A stretch of 64,000 nucleotides of DNA from Verrucosispora sp. WMMD573 (GCF_027497175.1 NZ_CP114901.1:3658001-3722000), one strand, 5' to 3'. Numbered from the stretch's first letter, positions 44,082-54,120 are shown. The notes: generated by a model not told the origin, from the sequence alone. Made by a program: numbers and translations.

Positions 44082-45065
44082 GTGGACGCCCCCGACGACG
44101 ATCGCAGGGACGTGATCCTCGTCGTCGACGACGACGAGGACATCGCCCGCTTCGTCGAGTTCAACCTGCGCATCCAGGGCTTCGACGTGATCCTCGCCGC
44201 CGACGGCCAGGAGGCGTTGGAGCTGATCGAGCGCCAGCGGCCCGACCTGGCCGTGGTCGACCTGATGATGCCGCGGGTGGACGGGCTGGAACTGACCCGG
44301 CGGCTGCGCGCCGACCCGATGACCGCCGCCCTGCCGGTGATCATGCTGACCGCCAAGGGGATGACCCAGGACAAGGTCCACGGGCTCAACGCGGGCGCGG
44401 ACGACTATCTGGTCAAGCCCTTCGACAATGCCGAGCTGGTCGCCCGGGTCAGCTCGACGCTGCGGCGCAACAAGGAGTTCCGGGAGGTGTCCCCGCTGAC
44501 CGGCCTGCCGGGCAACAACCGGATCCGCCGGGAGATCGCCGACCGCGTCCGCGGGGGCGCGGACTATGCTGTCGGCTACATCGACATCGACCGATTCAAG
44601 AGTGTCAACGACCGGTACGGGTTCGTCCGGGGCGACGGCTTCATCTCCGCGCTCGCCCGCAGCCTGCACCGGGCGGTCGTCGCGGTGGCCCTGCCGCCGG
44701 CCTTCCTCGGCCATGTCGGCGGCGACGACTTCGTCTTCGTGTGCACGCCCGAGCAGGTACGGCCACTCACCCTGCGGGTGTCGTCGGACTTCGAGAAGGC
44801 CGCGGACGCCCTCTACGATCCCACCGACCGGGAACGCGGCTACGTGGAGTTGAAGGACCGACGGGGCAACATCCGCCGGGCGGCGCTGGTCACCCTCTCC
44901 ATCGGCGTCGCCATCTCCGACGCCGAAAAGCGGATCACCAACCCGCTGGCGGCGATGACCGTCGCCTCCGAGATGAAGACCGTGGCCAAGAGCCAACCCG
45001 GCTCGTACGTGGCGGTGGATCGCCGTCGCGGCGTCGCCGACCCCGGTCACCGTCATGTGAAGTAG
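44082..45065 (+). CDS. Response regulator with GGDEF-type output domain
   Basis: The 327-residue protein has a receiver domain (VDDDED acidic pocket, phospho-acceptor Asp60 in VVDLMMPRVDG, Lys in YLVKPF) and a GGDEF domain starting SPLTGLPGNNRI, with IDIDRFKSVNDRYGF and the active loop GGDDF at residues 213-217. The fourth position is Asp instead of Glu, and no RxxD inhibitory site lies five residues ahead. It may still make c-di-GMP, the ligand of BldD encoded in this window. No histidine kinase is adjacent. Confidence 0.88.
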   Translation: MDAPDDDRRDVILVVDDDEDIARFVEFNLRIQGFDVILAADGQEALELIERQRPDLAVVDLMMPRVDGLELTRRLRADPMTAALPVIMLTAKGMTQDKVHGLNAGADDYLVKPFDNAELVARVSSTLRRNKEFREVSPLTGLPGNNRIRREIADRVRGGADYAVGYIDIDRFKSVNDRYGFVRGDGFISALARSLHRAVVAVALPPAFLGHVGGDDFVFVCTPEQVRPLTLRVSSDFEKAADALYDPTDRERGYVELKDRRGNIRRAALVTLSIGVAISDAEKRITNPLAAMTVASEMKTVAKSQPGSYVAVDRRRGVADPGHRHVK

Positions 45066-45441
45066 CTCGCCCGGGTGGCCCGGCGCCCCGCCGGACGTGT
45101 AAGACTTTGCTCAGTACCCACCACGCGCTGGCGGGACTCGGTGTAATTCCGAACCGGCGGTGATCCACGGTCCGACCGTGGTAAGCCCGCGACCCGGGAG
45201 CGGTTCATCCGCCCGGTGGACCTGGTGAGAATCCGGGGCCGACGGTTGGGGGCGGTTCGTCCGCGCCCAGACAGTCCGGATGGGAGACAGCGCGCGGGAC
45301 GGAAGGGCCGTGTGGCTCGCCGGGCTCCGGCGTGCGCGCGTCCCGGCCGGGGCGGCTGTGCCGTACCCGGACTCCGCCTGCCCGTGGCCACCTGGCCGAA
45401 CTCCCTGCCCGCGCGTACGAGCGAGAGGGCAACGGCAGGCG
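45066..45441 (+). other. Riboflavin-operon leader region
   Basis: The 376 bases upstream of ribD contain the FMN riboswitch (45125-45293) and about 150 further bases likely to hold its terminator or SD-sequestering arm. The open frame from 45280 runs through the riboswitch and is not coding. Confidence 0.7.
45125..45293 (+). ncRNA. FMN riboswitch (RFN element)
   Basis: The closing stem GCGCTG/CAGCGC (45125-45130 with 45288-45293) encloses the conserved RFN core: GTGTAATTCCGAACCGGCGG, TGAGAATCCGGGGCCGACGG and ACAGTCCGGATGGGAGA. FMN binding would switch off the riboflavin operon by transcription termination or by hiding the ribosome-binding site. Confidence 0.95.
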
Positions 45442-46503
45442 ATGGCAAGCGTCTCCGTGGACGAGGCGATGCGTCGCGCGATCGAACTCGCGGCGCGCGG
45501 GCTCGGCACCACCAGTCCCAATCCGGTCGTCGGCTGCGTGTTGCTCGACGCCGACGGCGAGGTGGTCGGCGAGGGCTTCCACGCCTACGCCGGGGGACCG
45601 CACGCCGAGATCGTCGCGCTGGCCCAGGCCGGCAAGCGGGCCAAGGGTGGCACGGCGGTGGTCACCCTTGAACCCTGCGACCACGTCGGCCGCACCAGCC
45701 CCTGTAGCACCGCGCTGGTCCAGGCGGGGGTGGCCCGGGTCGTCATCGCCGTGCCGGACCCCAACCCGGTCGCCACCGGCGGCGCCGCCACCTTGCGGGC
45801 CGCCGGGGTCCGCGTCGACCTGGGAGTACGCGAGGCCGAGGCGGAAAGCGGCAACGTGGCCTGGTTGACGGCAATGCGTCGGGGCTGGCCGTACGTGATC
45901 TGGAAGTACGCGGCGACGCTGGACGGCCGCTCCGCGGCGGCCGACGGCACCAGCATGTGGATCACCTCCGAGGCCGCCCGGATGGACGTGCACGCGCTGC
46001 GCGCCACCGTCGACGCGGTGCTCGTCGGCGTCGGCACGGTCCTCGCCGACGATCCCCGCCTCACCGTGCGCAACCTGCGCGACGGCAGCCTGGCCATCCG
46101 GCAGCCGCTGCGCGTGGTGGTCGACTCCGCCGGGCGTACCCCGGATGACGCCCGGGTCCGCGACGGCGCCGCCCGGACCTGGGTGGCCACCGCGCAGGAG
46201 GTGGGCGCCGGCCCGGACGGCGGCGTCGACCTGCCGGCGCTGCTCGCCGCCCTGCACACCCGTGGGATACGGGCCGTGCTGCTGGAGGGCGGGCCCCGGC
46301 TCGCCGGGGCGTTCCTCGCCGCCGGCCTGGTCGACCGGGTGGTCGGCTACCTCGCGCCCCGGCTGCTCGGGGCCGGACCGGCCGCGCTTGTCGACGCGGG
46401 TGTGACCACCATCGCCGAGGCCATCGACCTGGAACTCACCGACGTTACGCAGGTCGGTCCCGACCTGCGGATCACCGCGCTGCCCCGGAAGAGGGAGGGC
46501 TAG
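45442..46503 (+). CDS. ribD: Riboflavin deaminase/reductase
   Basis: RibD deaminates and reduces the pyrimidine intermediate of riboflavin synthesis. The 353-residue protein has the zinc deaminase motif [10 protein letters not shown] and [15 protein letters not shown], then a reductase domain beginning [15 protein letters not shown] with WITSEAAR and [16 protein letters not shown] 45442 starts at the expected [17 protein letters not shown]. It is under the FMN riboswitch and leads the rib operon. Confidence 0.96.
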   Translation: MASVSVDEAMRRAIELAARGLGTTSPNPVVGCVLLDADGEVVGEGFHAYAGGPHAEIVALAQAGKRAKGGTAVVTLEPCDHVGRTSPCSTALVQAGVARVVIAVPDPNPVATGGAATLRAAGVRVDLGVREAEAESGNVAWLTAMRRGWPYVIWKYAATLDGRSAAADGTSMWITSEAARMDVHALRATVDAVLVGVGTVLADDPRLTVRNLRDGSLAIRQPLRVVVDSAGRTPDDARVRDGAARTWVATAQEVGAGPDGGVDLPALLAALHTRGIRAVLLEGGPRLAGAFLAAGLVDRVVGYLAPRLLGAGPAALVDAGVTTIAEAIDLELTDVTQVGPDLRITALPRKREG

Positions 46504-46505
46504 GC

Positions 46506-47126
46506 ATGTTCACCGGCATCGTCGAGGAACTGGGCGAGGTCGTCGGGGTTACCCCGACGGCGGAGGACTCGTCCCTGGTAGCGGTTCGTGGCCCACTGGT
46601 CACCTCCGACGCACGGCACGGCGACTCGATCGCGGTAAACGGGGTCTGCCTGACCGTCGTCGACGTCGACGGCGGGGTGTTCACCGCCGACGTGATGGGC
46701 GAGACGCTGCGTCGTTCGGCGCTGGGCGGGCTGCGTGCCGGCGACCGGGTCAACCTGGAACGGGCCGCCGCGCTGGGCAGCCGCCTCGGCGGTCACCTGG
46801 TGCAGGGGCACGTCGACGGCGTGGGCGAGGTGCTCTCCCGCGAGCCGGCGGCGCGCTGGGAGACGGTCCGGTTCCGGTTGCCCGCCGCGCTGTCCCGGTA
46901 CGTGGTGGAGAAGGGCTCGGTCACCGTCGACGGGGTTTCGCTGACCGTCGCCGAGGTGGGCGACGACTGGTTCGCCGTTGGCCTGATCCCCACCACCCTG
47001 TCGGCGACCACGCTCGGCACCCGGTCCGTGGGCGACCCGGTGAACCTGGAGATGGATGTGCTGGCCAAGTACGTCGAGCGGCTGCTGGCCGGCCGCGTGG
47101 CCGACGGGGCGGAGGTGTCGGCATGA
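46506..47126 (+). CDS. ribE: Riboflavin synthase, alpha chain
   Basis: This enzyme dismutates two lumazines to riboflavin. The 206-residue protein shows the two homologous halves, [10 protein letters not shown] and [14 protein letters not shown], with the repeated VNGVCLTV / VDGVSLTV motifs. Two bases separate it from ribD, and it overlaps ribBA by four bases. Confidence 0.96.
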   Translation: MFTGIVEELGEVVGVTPTAEDSSLVAVRGPLVTSDARHGDSIAVNGVCLTVVDVDGGVFTADVMGETLRRSALGGLRAGDRVNLERAAALGSRLGGHLVQGHVDGVGEVLSREPAARWETVRFRLPAALSRYVVEKGSVTVDGVSLTVAEVGDDWFAVGLIPTTLSATTLGTRSVGDPVNLEMDVLAKYVERLLAGRVADGAEVSA

Positions 47127-48385
47127 CCTTCGCCGACATCGAGCAGGCCCTGGTCGAGATCGCCGCCGGCCGTCCGGTCGTGGTGGTCGACGACGCCGAC
47201 CGGGAGAACGAGGGCGACCTGATCTTCGCGGCCGAGCTGGCCACCCCGGAACTGCTGGCCTTCACGGTGCGGCACACCTCGGGCTTCATCTGCGTGCCGC
47301 TCACCGAGAGCGAGTGCGATCGGCTCGACCTGCCGCCCATGCACCACACCAACCAGGACCGGCGGCAGACCGCGTACACGGTGACCGTCGACGCCCGGGA
47401 AGGGATCACCACCGGCATCTCGGCGGCCGACCGGGCGCACACCATCCGGCTGCTCGCCGACCCGGCCACCGGATCGACGGACCTGGCCCGTCCGGGGCAC
47501 GTGGTGCCGCTGCGGGCCCGCAAGGGTGGCGTGCTGCGACGTCCCGGGCACACCGAGGCGGCCGTGGACCTGACCCGGCTGGCCGGGCTGCGTCCGGCCG
47601 GGGTGCTCTGCGAGCTGGTCAACGACGACGGCACCATGATGCGGCTGCCGGACCTGGAGAAGTTCTGCGCCGAGCACTCGCTGACCCTGGTCACCATCGC
47701 GGATCTGATCGCGTACCGACGGCGTACCGAGAAGCAGGTCGAGTTGGTCGCGGACGCGCGGATGCCCACCGAGCACGGGGTGTTCCGGGCGCTGGGCTAC
47801 CGCAGCGAGTACGACTCGGCCGAGCACGTGGCGTTGGTGATGGGCGAGATCGGCGACGGCCGTGACGTGCTGGTCCGGGTCCACTCGGAGTGCCTGACCG
47901 GCGACGTCTTCTCGTCGGTGCGCTGCGACTGCGGGCCGCAGCTCAACGCCGCCCTGGACCGGGTGGCCCGCGAGGGGCGGGGCGTGGTCCTCTACGTACG
48001 CGGTCACGAGGGACGCGGCATCGGGCTGCTGCACAAGCTTCAGGCGTACCAGTTGCAGGACCAGGGCCGCGACACGGTGGACGCCAACCTCGACCTCGGC
48101 CTGCCGGCCGACGCGCGGGACTACGGCACCGGCGCGCAGATCCTCTACGACCTCGGGGTCCGCTCGATGCGGCTGTTGACCAACAACCCGGCCAAGCGGG
48201 CGGGGCTGGAGGGCTACGGCCTGACCATCACCGGCCGTGAGGGGCTGCCGGTGCGTCCGCACCCGGAGAACGTACGTTACCTGCGGACCAAGCGGGACCG
48301 GATGGGTCACCTGATTGACCAGCTTGACGAGGTGGCCGAGGCGCCGATGGGGCGTACGGTGCCGGGCACAGAGATCGGAGCTTAG
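47123..48385 (+). CDS. ribBA: Bifunctional DHBP synthase / GTP cyclohydrolase II
   Basis: The N-terminal half makes 3,4-dihydroxy-2-butanone 4-phosphate ([17 protein letters not shown] acidic loop; [12 protein letters not shown]). The C-terminal half opens GTP, with the zinc site [19 protein letters not shown] and [14 protein letters not shown]. Together they supply both branches of riboflavin synthesis. The 420 residues are the normal fused length. Confidence 0.96.
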   Translation: MTFADIEQALVEIAAGRPVVVVDDADRENEGDLIFAAELATPELLAFTVRHTSGFICVPLTESECDRLDLPPMHHTNQDRRQTAYTVTVDAREGITTGISAADRAHTIRLLADPATGSTDLARPGHVVPLRARKGGVLRRPGHTEAAVDLTRLAGLRPAGVLCELVNDDGTMMRLPDLEKFCAEHSLTLVTIADLIAYRRRTEKQVELVADARMPTEHGVFRALGYRSEYDSAEHVALVMGEIGDGRDVLVRVHSECLTGDVFSSVRCDCGPQLNAALDRVAREGRGVVLYVRGHEGRGIGLLHKLQAYQLQDQGRDTVDANLDLGLPADARDYGTGAQILYDLGVRSMRLLTNNPAKRAGLEGYGLTITGREGLPVRPHPENVRYLRTKRDRMGHLIDQLDEVAEAPMGRTVPGTEIGA

Positions 48386-48390
48386 GAGAG

Positions 48391-48891
48391 ATGGCGGGTT
48401 TCGGGGAGCCGGGTTCGGCTCCGGTGGACGCGGCCGGAATGACCGTCGGTGTGGTCGCCGCGCGCTGGCACGGTGACCTGACCGACCACATGCTCGACCG
48501 GGCGGTGGCCGCCGCGCAGGCGTGCGGTGCCCGGGCGGTGGTGGCCCGGGTGGCCGGCTCGGTGGAACTACCGGTGGTGGCGCAGGCGCTGGCGCGGCGC
48601 TGTGACGTGGTGGTCGCCCTCGGCGTGGTGGTACGCGGTGCCACCGCCCACTTCGACTACGTCTGCCGTTCGGTCACCGACGGCCTGACCCGGGTCGCCC
48701 TTGACGAGGGTAAGCCGGTTGCCCACGGCGTGCTCACCGTGGACACCATCGAGCAGGCCCGCGACCGCGCCGGCCTGCCCGACTCCGCTGAGGACAAGGG
48801 CTGGTCGTCGACGGTGGCCGCCCTCGACGCCGCCCTCGCCATCCGCCACAGCACCGCTGCCGGCAACTACCCCGTCGGCTTCGGCACCTGA
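48391..48891 (+). CDS. ribH: 6,7-Dimethyl-8-ribityllumazine synthase
   Basis: RibH condenses the two riboflavin precursors in an icosahedral shell. The 166-residue protein has VVAARWHGDLTDHML, the catalytic histidine region VVVRGATAHFDYVC and GVLTVDTIEQARDRAG. It ends the riboflavin operon; the convergent gene after it ends 14 bases away. Confidence 0.95.
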   Translation: MAGFGEPGSAPVDAAGMTVGVVAARWHGDLTDHMLDRAVAAAQACGARAVVARVAGSVELPVVAQALARRCDVVVALGVVVRGATAHFDYVCRSVTDGLTRVALDEGKPVAHGVLTVDTIEQARDRAGLPDSAEDKGWSSTVAALDAALAIRHSTAAGNYPVGFGT

Positions 48892-48904
48892 CGGTTGTGG
48901 CGCC

Positions 48905-49558
48905 TCAGCTCTCCTCCTCGTCCGGGTCGAACTGTGCCTGGACGGCCTGTTCGACCGCCGCCGCGGACAGCGGGGTGACGGTCTGGCCGCTGATCGTGCA
49001 GCCGGCCCAGTAGCTGCCGGTGCCCTGCGAACCCTGGATGCTCCAGTAGTCGCTGTCGCATCGGGCGACGTCCCGGTTCACGTCGTCCAGGTCGGCCTCG
49101 CTGAGCAGCACGTGCGGGATGCCGGCCTTGCTGACGTACATGAAGTCCTTCGGCAGGTAGATCGTCACGTTGTCCACCCCGGCGGCGACCAGGTGGTGGC
49201 CCAGCGCAATGACGTCGTGTCCGGTGTGGCAGACGAGGAACCACAGGCTGTGGCCGCTGATCCCGGCGGGGGTGAACTTGGCGGCCAGGTCCTGGGCGAA
49301 CTGGTCCAGCCACCGCCCGCCGATCCACGGTGCCTCCTGGCCGGACCGGGGATCCATGTCGTAGCCGGAGTGGGCGAGGACCAGGACCGGCTCGCCGGGA
49401 TCGAGCGGCGGCTTCAGCGGGGTCTGCATCTCGGCGATCGTGCTGTTGAGCACGGCCCGGGCGACGTGCTGTGTCACCGCCTTGTTCGCCCGGAGGCGCT
49501 CGACGTCGGCCGCGAACTCGCGGCTGAGCTTGCTCTTGCTCTCGATGATCCAGATCAT
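48905..49558 (-). CDS. Unknown protein with a caspase-like (clan CD) His/Cys pattern
   Basis: ATG 49558 with GGGAG nine bases ahead gives 217 residues; a longer frame to 49669 is Arg/Pro-rich. There is no signal peptide. Strand-like VLVLAHSGYD is followed about 35 residues later by SGHSLWFLVCHTGHD: a hydrophobic strand ending in His-Ser-Gly and another ending in Cys-His-Thr-Gly, as in the H and C boxes of caspase, gingipain and C80 peptidases. A VTIYLPKDFMYVSKAG segment follows. The protein ends in DPDEEES. The peptidase reading is inference; I recognise no named family. Confidence 0.45.
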   Translation of the reverse strand: MIWIIESKSKLSREFAADVERLRANKAVTQHVARAVLNSTIAEMQTPLKPPLDPGEPVLVLAHSGYDMDPRSGQEAPWIGGRWLDQFAQDLAAKFTPAGISGHSLWFLVCHTGHDVIALGHHLVAAGVDNVTIYLPKDFMYVSKAGIPHVLLSEADLDDVNRDVARCDSDYWSIQGSQGTGSYWAGCTISGQTVTPLSAAAVEQAVQAQFDPDEEES

Positions 49559-49696
49559 GGGGGCGCTCCCGGGCGACGAGGGGTGTCGCCTCAGGATGGG
49601 GCCACCCGTCGGCGACCAGCACCGACCAGTCCTCTTCCGAACAGTCGGAAAACCGGCTTCCTGTCGCACGCCCGCTGGGTCGGCGCGGGCCGGTGC

Positions 49697-50557
49697 TCAG
49701 GTGAGTTCGGGTGCTTCCGCGTCCTGGGTGAGCCACCGCTCCTCCAACTGCTTGAGGACGCCCTCGGAGGCGAGCTGCCCGACCGCCGCACTGACGCAGC
49801 CGGCCAGCGGCGAGTCCTTCGCCAGCAGCAGTCCGAACGCCTCCGGGCTGCCCACCTGGGGAAGCTGCCCGACGATCACCGCGTCGTCGATCTTCCCACC
49901 GGCGAGGTCGAACGCGGTGGGCAGATCCACCACCAGACCGTCTATCCGCCCGCCGCGCAACGCCTCCGTGGCCTCGTCGTCTGACTTGTAGGCCCTCGGC
50001 TCGGACGTCGGCCGCACCAGATCGGTGATGGCCTGGTAGCTGGCCGTGTCGGTCCGGGCGCCGAGCCGGGCGTCCCGCAGCTCGGCCAGCGCCCTCCGGT
50101 CGACGATCTTGGAGGATTTCAGCGTGACGACCGCCTGCCGGACCAGGTAGTACGGCGCGGAGAAGTCGACCGCCTGCCGGTGCTCCTCGGTCATCGAGTA
50201 CCTGTCGATGCCGAAGTCGAAGGTCTTCGGCCCGGGGGCGACAGCGGCGTCGGACGCGACCCGGGTCCAGGTGACGTCGTCGCGGGCGTAGCCGAGCTGC
50301 TCCGCCACCGCGTAGCCGACGGCGGACTCGAAACCCTTGCCGTTCGCCGGCTGGTCGTCGACGAACCACGGCTCGTCGGCCGGCTCACCGGTGGCGATGG
50401 TGAGCGCGCCCGGCGTCTGGGTGGGCAGGGTTTCCTTGGCGCACGCCATCGACACGGTCGGCATGGGCGCGGGCTGGGCCTGCGGGGTGCAGGCGCTGGC
50501 CGCGAGCAGGACGGCCGCCGCGGAGGCGAAGGCGAGGGTACGCGGGGTGGTGACCAT
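49697..50557 (-). CDS. Amino-acid-type ABC transporter solute-binding lipoprotein
   Basis: The 286-residue protein starts with a lipoprotein signal ending in LLAASAC (Cys near residue 23) and has the family 3 solute-binding fold: [41 protein letters not shown] and a [15 protein letters not shown] hinge segment. ATG 50557 is chosen because the signal begins there. No permease or ATPase gene is adjacent, so it is an orphan or shares a transporter encoded elsewhere. It is divergent from hisE. Confidence 0.85.
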   Translation of the reverse strand: MVTTPRTLAFASAAAVLLAASACTPQAQPAPMPTVSMACAKETLPTQTPGALTIATGEPADEPWFVDDQPANGKGFESAVGYAVAEQLGYARDDVTWTRVASDAAVAPGPKTFDFGIDRYSMTEEHRQAVDFSAPYYLVRQAVVTLKSSKIVDRRALAELRDARLGARTDTASYQAITDLVRPTSEPRAYKSDDEATEALRGGRIDGLVVDLPTAFDLAGGKIDDAVIVGQLPQVGSPEAFGLLLAKDSPLAGCVSAAVGQLASEGVLKQLEERWLTQDAEAPELT

Positions 50558-50694
50558 GGCGGACAGCGTACGACCAACATAGGCGGGGATCGAAGGGTTG
50601 TCCCACCGCCCCGGTCGGTGTGCCGGTCCCGTCCACCGGTCATCACCGACCCGGTGCTCGGGTCGACCCTCGGCGACTGCGAGAATCCGTCTCC

Positions 50695-50958
50695 GTGAAG
50701 ACGTTCGAGGAGTTGTTCGCGGAGTTGCAGGCCAAGGCCGCGGCCGGCACCCCCGGCTCGGGCACGGTCGCCGCACTGGAGAAGGGCGTGCACTTCATCG
50801 GCAAGAAGGTCGTCGAGGAGGCGGCCGAGTCGTGGATGGCCGCCGAGCACGAGGGGCCCGAGCGCACCGCCGAGGAGATCTCCCAGCTGCTCTACCAGGT
50901 CCAGGTGCTGATGCTCGCCAGCGGTCTGGACCTGAAGGACGTCTACCGACATCTGTGA
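50695..50958 (+). CDS. hisE: Phosphoribosyl-ATP pyrophosphatase
   Basis: HisE hydrolyses phosphoribosyl-ATP in histidine synthesis. The 87-residue all-helical protein has the [18 protein letters not shown] metal-binding helix and [17 protein letters not shown] 50695 gives the usual [11 protein letters not shown] start. hisG follows after 45 bases; the remaining his genes are elsewhere. Confidence 0.95.
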   Translation: MKTFEELFAELQAKAAAGTPGSGTVAALEKGVHFIGKKVVEEAAESWMAAEHEGPERTAEEISQLLYQVQVLMLASGLDLKDVYRHL

Positions 50959-51003
50959 GTGCCCCCACCGTCGAACCGAAACCGATCGAAGGAGCACTCC
51001 GTC

Positions 51004-51849
51004 ATGCTGCGTGTCGCCGTACCCAACAAGGGCGCCCTGGCCGATTCCGCCGCCCAGATGCTGCGTGAGGCGGGCTACCGCCAGCGCACCGACACCAAGG
51101 ACCTGGTCTGCCGCGACCAGGCCAACGACATCGAGTTCTTCTACCTGCGGCCGAAGGACATCGCCACCTACGTCGGCTCCGGTGACCTGGACGTCGGCAT
51201 CACCGGCCGGGACCTGCTGATCGACTCCGGCGCGCCGGCCGAGGAGGTCGTCGACCTGAACTTCGGCCGGGCCACCTTCCGGTTCGCCGCCCGACCGGAC
51301 GACGTCGACGACGTACGGGAGCTGGGTGGGCACCGGATCGCCACCGCGTACCCGGGGCTGGTCGAGCGGCACCTCGCCGAGCTGGGCGTCAAGGCGGACG
51401 TGATCCGCCTCGACGGCGCTGTGGAGAACGCTATCCGGCTGGGCGTCGCCGACGTGGTCGCCGACGTGGTCGAGACCGGGGCCACGCTGCGCCAGGCCGG
51501 TCTGGTGGTCTTCGGTGAGCCGCTGCTGCAATCCTCGGCGGTGCTGGTACGCCGCACCGGCGCGGCCTCGCACCCGCAGGCCGAGCAGATGCTGCGCCGG
51601 CTGCACGGGGTGCTGGTGGCCCGCCGCTACGTGATGCTCGCCTACGACGTGCCGGCCGGGCTGCTGGATCGGGCCAGCTCGCTCACCCCGGGCATCGAGT
51701 CGCCGACGGTCTCACCGTTGCACCGGGAGGGCTGGGTGGCGGTGCAGGCCATGGTGCTCCGCGACGACGTGCACCGGATCATGGACGAGCTCTACGAACT
51801 GGGCGCCCGCGCGATCCTGGTCACCAACATCCACGCCTGCCGGTTGTGA
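51004..51849 (+). CDS. hisG: ATP phosphoribosyltransferase, long form
   Basis: HisG joins ATP and PRPP, the first histidine step, and is feedback-inhibited by histidine. The 281 residues include the C-terminal regulatory domain (from about 210), so HisZ is not needed. LRVAVPNKGALADSAAQML and the PRPP-site region DVVETGATLRQAGL are visible. ATG 51004 follows AAGGAG at seven bases; the frame is open back to 50959. Confidence 0.96.
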   Translation: MLRVAVPNKGALADSAAQMLREAGYRQRTDTKDLVCRDQANDIEFFYLRPKDIATYVGSGDLDVGITGRDLLIDSGAPAEEVVDLNFGRATFRFAARPDDVDDVRELGGHRIATAYPGLVERHLAELGVKADVIRLDGAVENAIRLGVADVVADVVETGATLRQAGLVVFGEPLLQSSAVLVRRTGAASHPQAEQMLRRLHGVLVARRYVMLAYDVPAGLLDRASSLTPGIESPTVSPLHREGWVAVQAMVLRDDVHRIMDELYELGARAILVTNIHACRL

Positions 51850-51929
51850 GCCGCTGCCCCGATGGCCCGTGAGGTCCACGTCAGTGTGGCGGCGGACGGC
51901 CGGCCGGAACCGGATGGCAGACTTGGGCC

Positions 51930-52469
51930 ATGAGTGAGCGGCGGGACGCGACGCAGCCCAGCGCCGGCACGGGCGAGCGTGAGCAGGCGGCCGGCGTCGA
52001 GCTGATCCGGCTGCGGCCGCGACGGATCCGACTGGTCTGTGGGGTGTCGGCCGTCCTGCTGGTCGTGGTCTTCGCGCTGGTCGCCACCACGCTGACCGGG
52101 CCCACCGGTAACGGGTACGGCACCTTCCAGCGCGGTGACCAGTTCGCCATGATCGGGCTCGGGATCCTGTTCGCCCTGGGCACCCTGCTGTTCACCCGAC
52201 CTCGGGTCGAGGCGGACGTGCGGGGGGTGCGGGTCCGCAACATCATCGGCTCCTACGAGCTGCCGTGGGAGGTCGTCCGGGGGATCCGGTTCGACCGGGG
52301 CGCCCCGTGGGCGGCCCTGGAGCTGTACGACGACGACCTGCTGCCGGTGGTCGCCCTCCAGGCCGCCGACAAGCAGCTCGCCGTCGACGGGGTGCGCGCG
52401 CTGCGCCGGCTGCACAAGGCGCATCTGGTTGCGCTCGCCGCGCGGGCGGCGGGCCAGCGCCCGGTTTGA
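51930..52469 (+). CDS. Two-helix membrane protein with PH-like domain
   Basis: The 179-residue protein has a polar N-terminus, two membrane helices (about 35-56 and 72-88) and a C-terminal PH-type domain (VEADVRGVRVRNIIGSYELPWEVVRGIRFDRG ... LELYDDDLLPVVALQ). Such proteins are common upstream of infC in this group. The function is unknown; the PH-like domain would face the cytoplasm. Confidence 0.8.
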   Translation: MSERRDATQPSAGTGEREQAAGVELIRLRPRRIRLVCGVSAVLLVVVFALVATTLTGPTGNGYGTFQRGDQFAMIGLGILFALGTLLFTRPRVEADVRGVRVRNIIGSYELPWEVVRGIRFDRGAPWAALELYDDDLLPVVALQAADKQLAVDGVRALRRLHKAHLVALAARAAGQRPV

Positions 52470-52495
52470 GGTCGCCGTTACCGAGGGTGTAGTGT
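52466..52495 (+). promoter_or_regulatory. Candidate promoter of the infC operon
   Basis: TTGAGG at 52466-52471 and TAGTGT at 52490-52495 are separated by 18 bases and fit the vegetative sigma consensus. The start would leave a leader of about 250 bases with several potential hairpins, such as GGAGC-GCCT-GCTCC near 52541. Confidence 0.5.
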
Positions 52496-52752
52496 TGTCG
52501 AGTCGACCAGGCTGTCCGCTCCGGCGGGCGGCCATGAAAGCGGAGCGCCTGCTCCCACCCGAGTCGCCGTCTCTGGCGTCCGGGTCCGGTCACCGGTTCC
52601 GGGCCCGTCCCGGCACCGGATGCGCGATCCTGTGATCGTGCCGACCGGTCGAGCAGGCCCTGGCATACGCCGGGGCCTTCTACTTTCCGGGCCGGCTCCC
52701 ACCGGGAGCCGCCGGGTCGGCCACGCATGAAGATCCGACTCGAGGAGGCCCC

Positions 52753-53415
52753 ATCAGCGTCGAACCACGCGTGAACGAGCAGATCCGGGCACGTGAGGTC
52801 CGACTGGTCGGCCCCGAGGGTGAGCAGGTGGGCATCGTCCCGCTGGAGCGCGCCCTTCAGCTGGCCGCGGACGTCGATCTGGACCTGGTCGAGGTTGCGC
52901 CGATGGCGCGCCCGCCGGTGTGCAAGCTCATGGACTTCGGCAAGTTCAAGTACGAGAGCGCACTGAAGGCGCGCGAAGCGCGGCGTAACCAGCAGCAGAC
53001 CGTCATCAAGGAGATGAAGCTCCGGCCGAAGATCGATCCGCACGACTACGAGACCAAGAAGGGTCACGTGGTGCGGTTCCTCAAGGCCGGCGACAAGGTC
53101 AAGGTGACGATCATGTTCCGCGGTCGCGAGCAGAGCCGCCCGGAGCTGGGCTACCGGCTCCTGCGTCGGCTTGAGTCCGAGATCACGGAACTGGGATACG
53201 TGGAGTCCGCTCCGAAGCAGGACGGCCGAAACATGATCATGGTTCTCGCTCCGCACCGGGCCGTGAAGGCCAGCGCGGTCGCCGCCACGGCGTCCCGCGG
53301 TGGGCCTCGGGAGCGGACCGCGGAGGAGCCCGCCGCGGCCGCCGAATCTGCGGTGACCAGTGAGAGCGCAGCAGCCGGTGAGACCGGCACGACCGCTGAC
53401 ACCAGCGGTCAGTAA
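52753..53415 (+). CDS. infC: Translation initiation factor IF-3, probable AUC start
   Basis: IF-3 prevents subunit joining and checks the initiator codon. The protein has the N-domain ([21 protein letters not shown]) and C-domain ([20 protein letters not shown]), with an Ala/Glu-rich tail typical of actinobacteria; 220 residues. The SD GAGGAGG (52742-52748) is four bases from ATC 52753, which gives the conserved [12 protein letters not shown] start. GTG 52771 is 22 bases from the SD. A non-AUG start is known for infC and lets IF-3 regulate itself. Confidence 0.9.
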   Translation: MSVEPRVNEQIRAREVRLVGPEGEQVGIVPLERALQLAADVDLDLVEVAPMARPPVCKLMDFGKFKYESALKAREARRNQQQTVIKEMKLRPKIDPHDYETKKGHVVRFLKAGDKVKVTIMFRGREQSRPELGYRLLRRLESEITELGYVESAPKQDGRNMIMVLAPHRAVKASAVAATASRGGPRERTAEEPAAAAESAVTSESAAAGETGTTADTSGQ

Positions 53416-53435
53416 CAGGGGAGAAGACGTTCCAC

Positions 53436-53630
53436 ATGCCGAAGATGAAGAGCCACACGGGGATGGGCAAGCGGGTCCGCGTGACCGGCAAAGGCAAGAT
53501 CACGAAGCAGCAGGCCGGTCTGCGCCACAACCTGGAGAAGAAGCCCTCCACCCGCACCCGCCGACTGACGGGCGTGGTCGAGGTGGCCAAGGCTGACGTC
53601 AAGCGCATCAAGAAGCTGCTCGGCCGCTGA
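53436..53630 (+). CDS. rpmI: Ribosomal protein L35
   Basis: The 64-residue basic protein matches L35 throughout: MPKMKSHTGMGKRVRVTGKG, then NLEKKPSTRTRRLTG. It sits in the standard infC-rpmI-rplT order, with 20 bases to infC. Confidence 0.98.
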   Translation: MPKMKSHTGMGKRVRVTGKGKITKQQAGLRHNLEKKPSTRTRRLTGVVEVAKADVKRIKKLLGR

Positions 53631-53662
53631 CGCGCGCCACCTGAATCCAAGAAGGAGTTGAG

Positions 53663-54055
53663 ATGGCACGCGTCAAGCGGGCTGTTAACGCCCAGAAGAA
53701 GCGCCGTACCCTGCTGGAGACCGCGAGCGGATACCGCGGTCAGCGCTCCCGGCTGTACCGCAAGGCCAAGGAGCAGGTGCTGCACTCGATGCAGTACGCC
53801 TACCGGGACCGTCGCGACCGCAAGGGCGACTTCCGGCAGCTGTGGATCCAGCGGATCAACGCGGGTGCCCGCGCCAACGGGATGACCTACAACCGGCTGA
53901 TTCAGGGCCTGCGCCTGGCCGGCATCGAGGTCGACCGCAAGATCCTGGCCGACCTGGCGGTCAACGACGCCGCCGCGTTCGCGGCGATCGTCGAGCTGGC
54001 CCGGGCCGCCGTGCAGGCCGAGGGCACCGGCGGCGCGCCCGCCCAGGCCGCCTGA
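53663..54055 (+). CDS. rplT: Ribosomal protein L20
   Basis: L20 (130 residues) is an assembly protein of the large subunit and often represses its own operon. [38 protein letters not shown] and the central [20 protein letters not shown] are family-typical. An AAGGAG site precedes the ATG. The hairpin at 54071-54104 follows. Confidence 0.97.
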   Translation: MARVKRAVNAQKKRRTLLETASGYRGQRSRLYRKAKEQVLHSMQYAYRDRRDRKGDFRQLWIQRINAGARANGMTYNRLIQGLRLAGIEVDRKILADLAVNDAAAFAAIVELARAAVQAEGTGGAPAQAA

Positions 54056-54070
54056 GTCCCACCCAGCGCA

Positions 54071-54104
54071 GCGAGGCGTCCCTCGGCAACGGGGGACGCC
54101 TCGC
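54071..54104. terminator. Hairpin after rplT
   Basis: GCGAGGCGTCCC at 54071-54082 pairs perfectly with 54093-54104 around a ten-base loop. There is no T-tract, as is usual for actinobacterial terminators. It lies 17 bases before the methylase ATG, so it may only partly stop transcription. Confidence 0.75.
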
Positions 54105-54120
54105 GCGTGTGGTCCAGACC

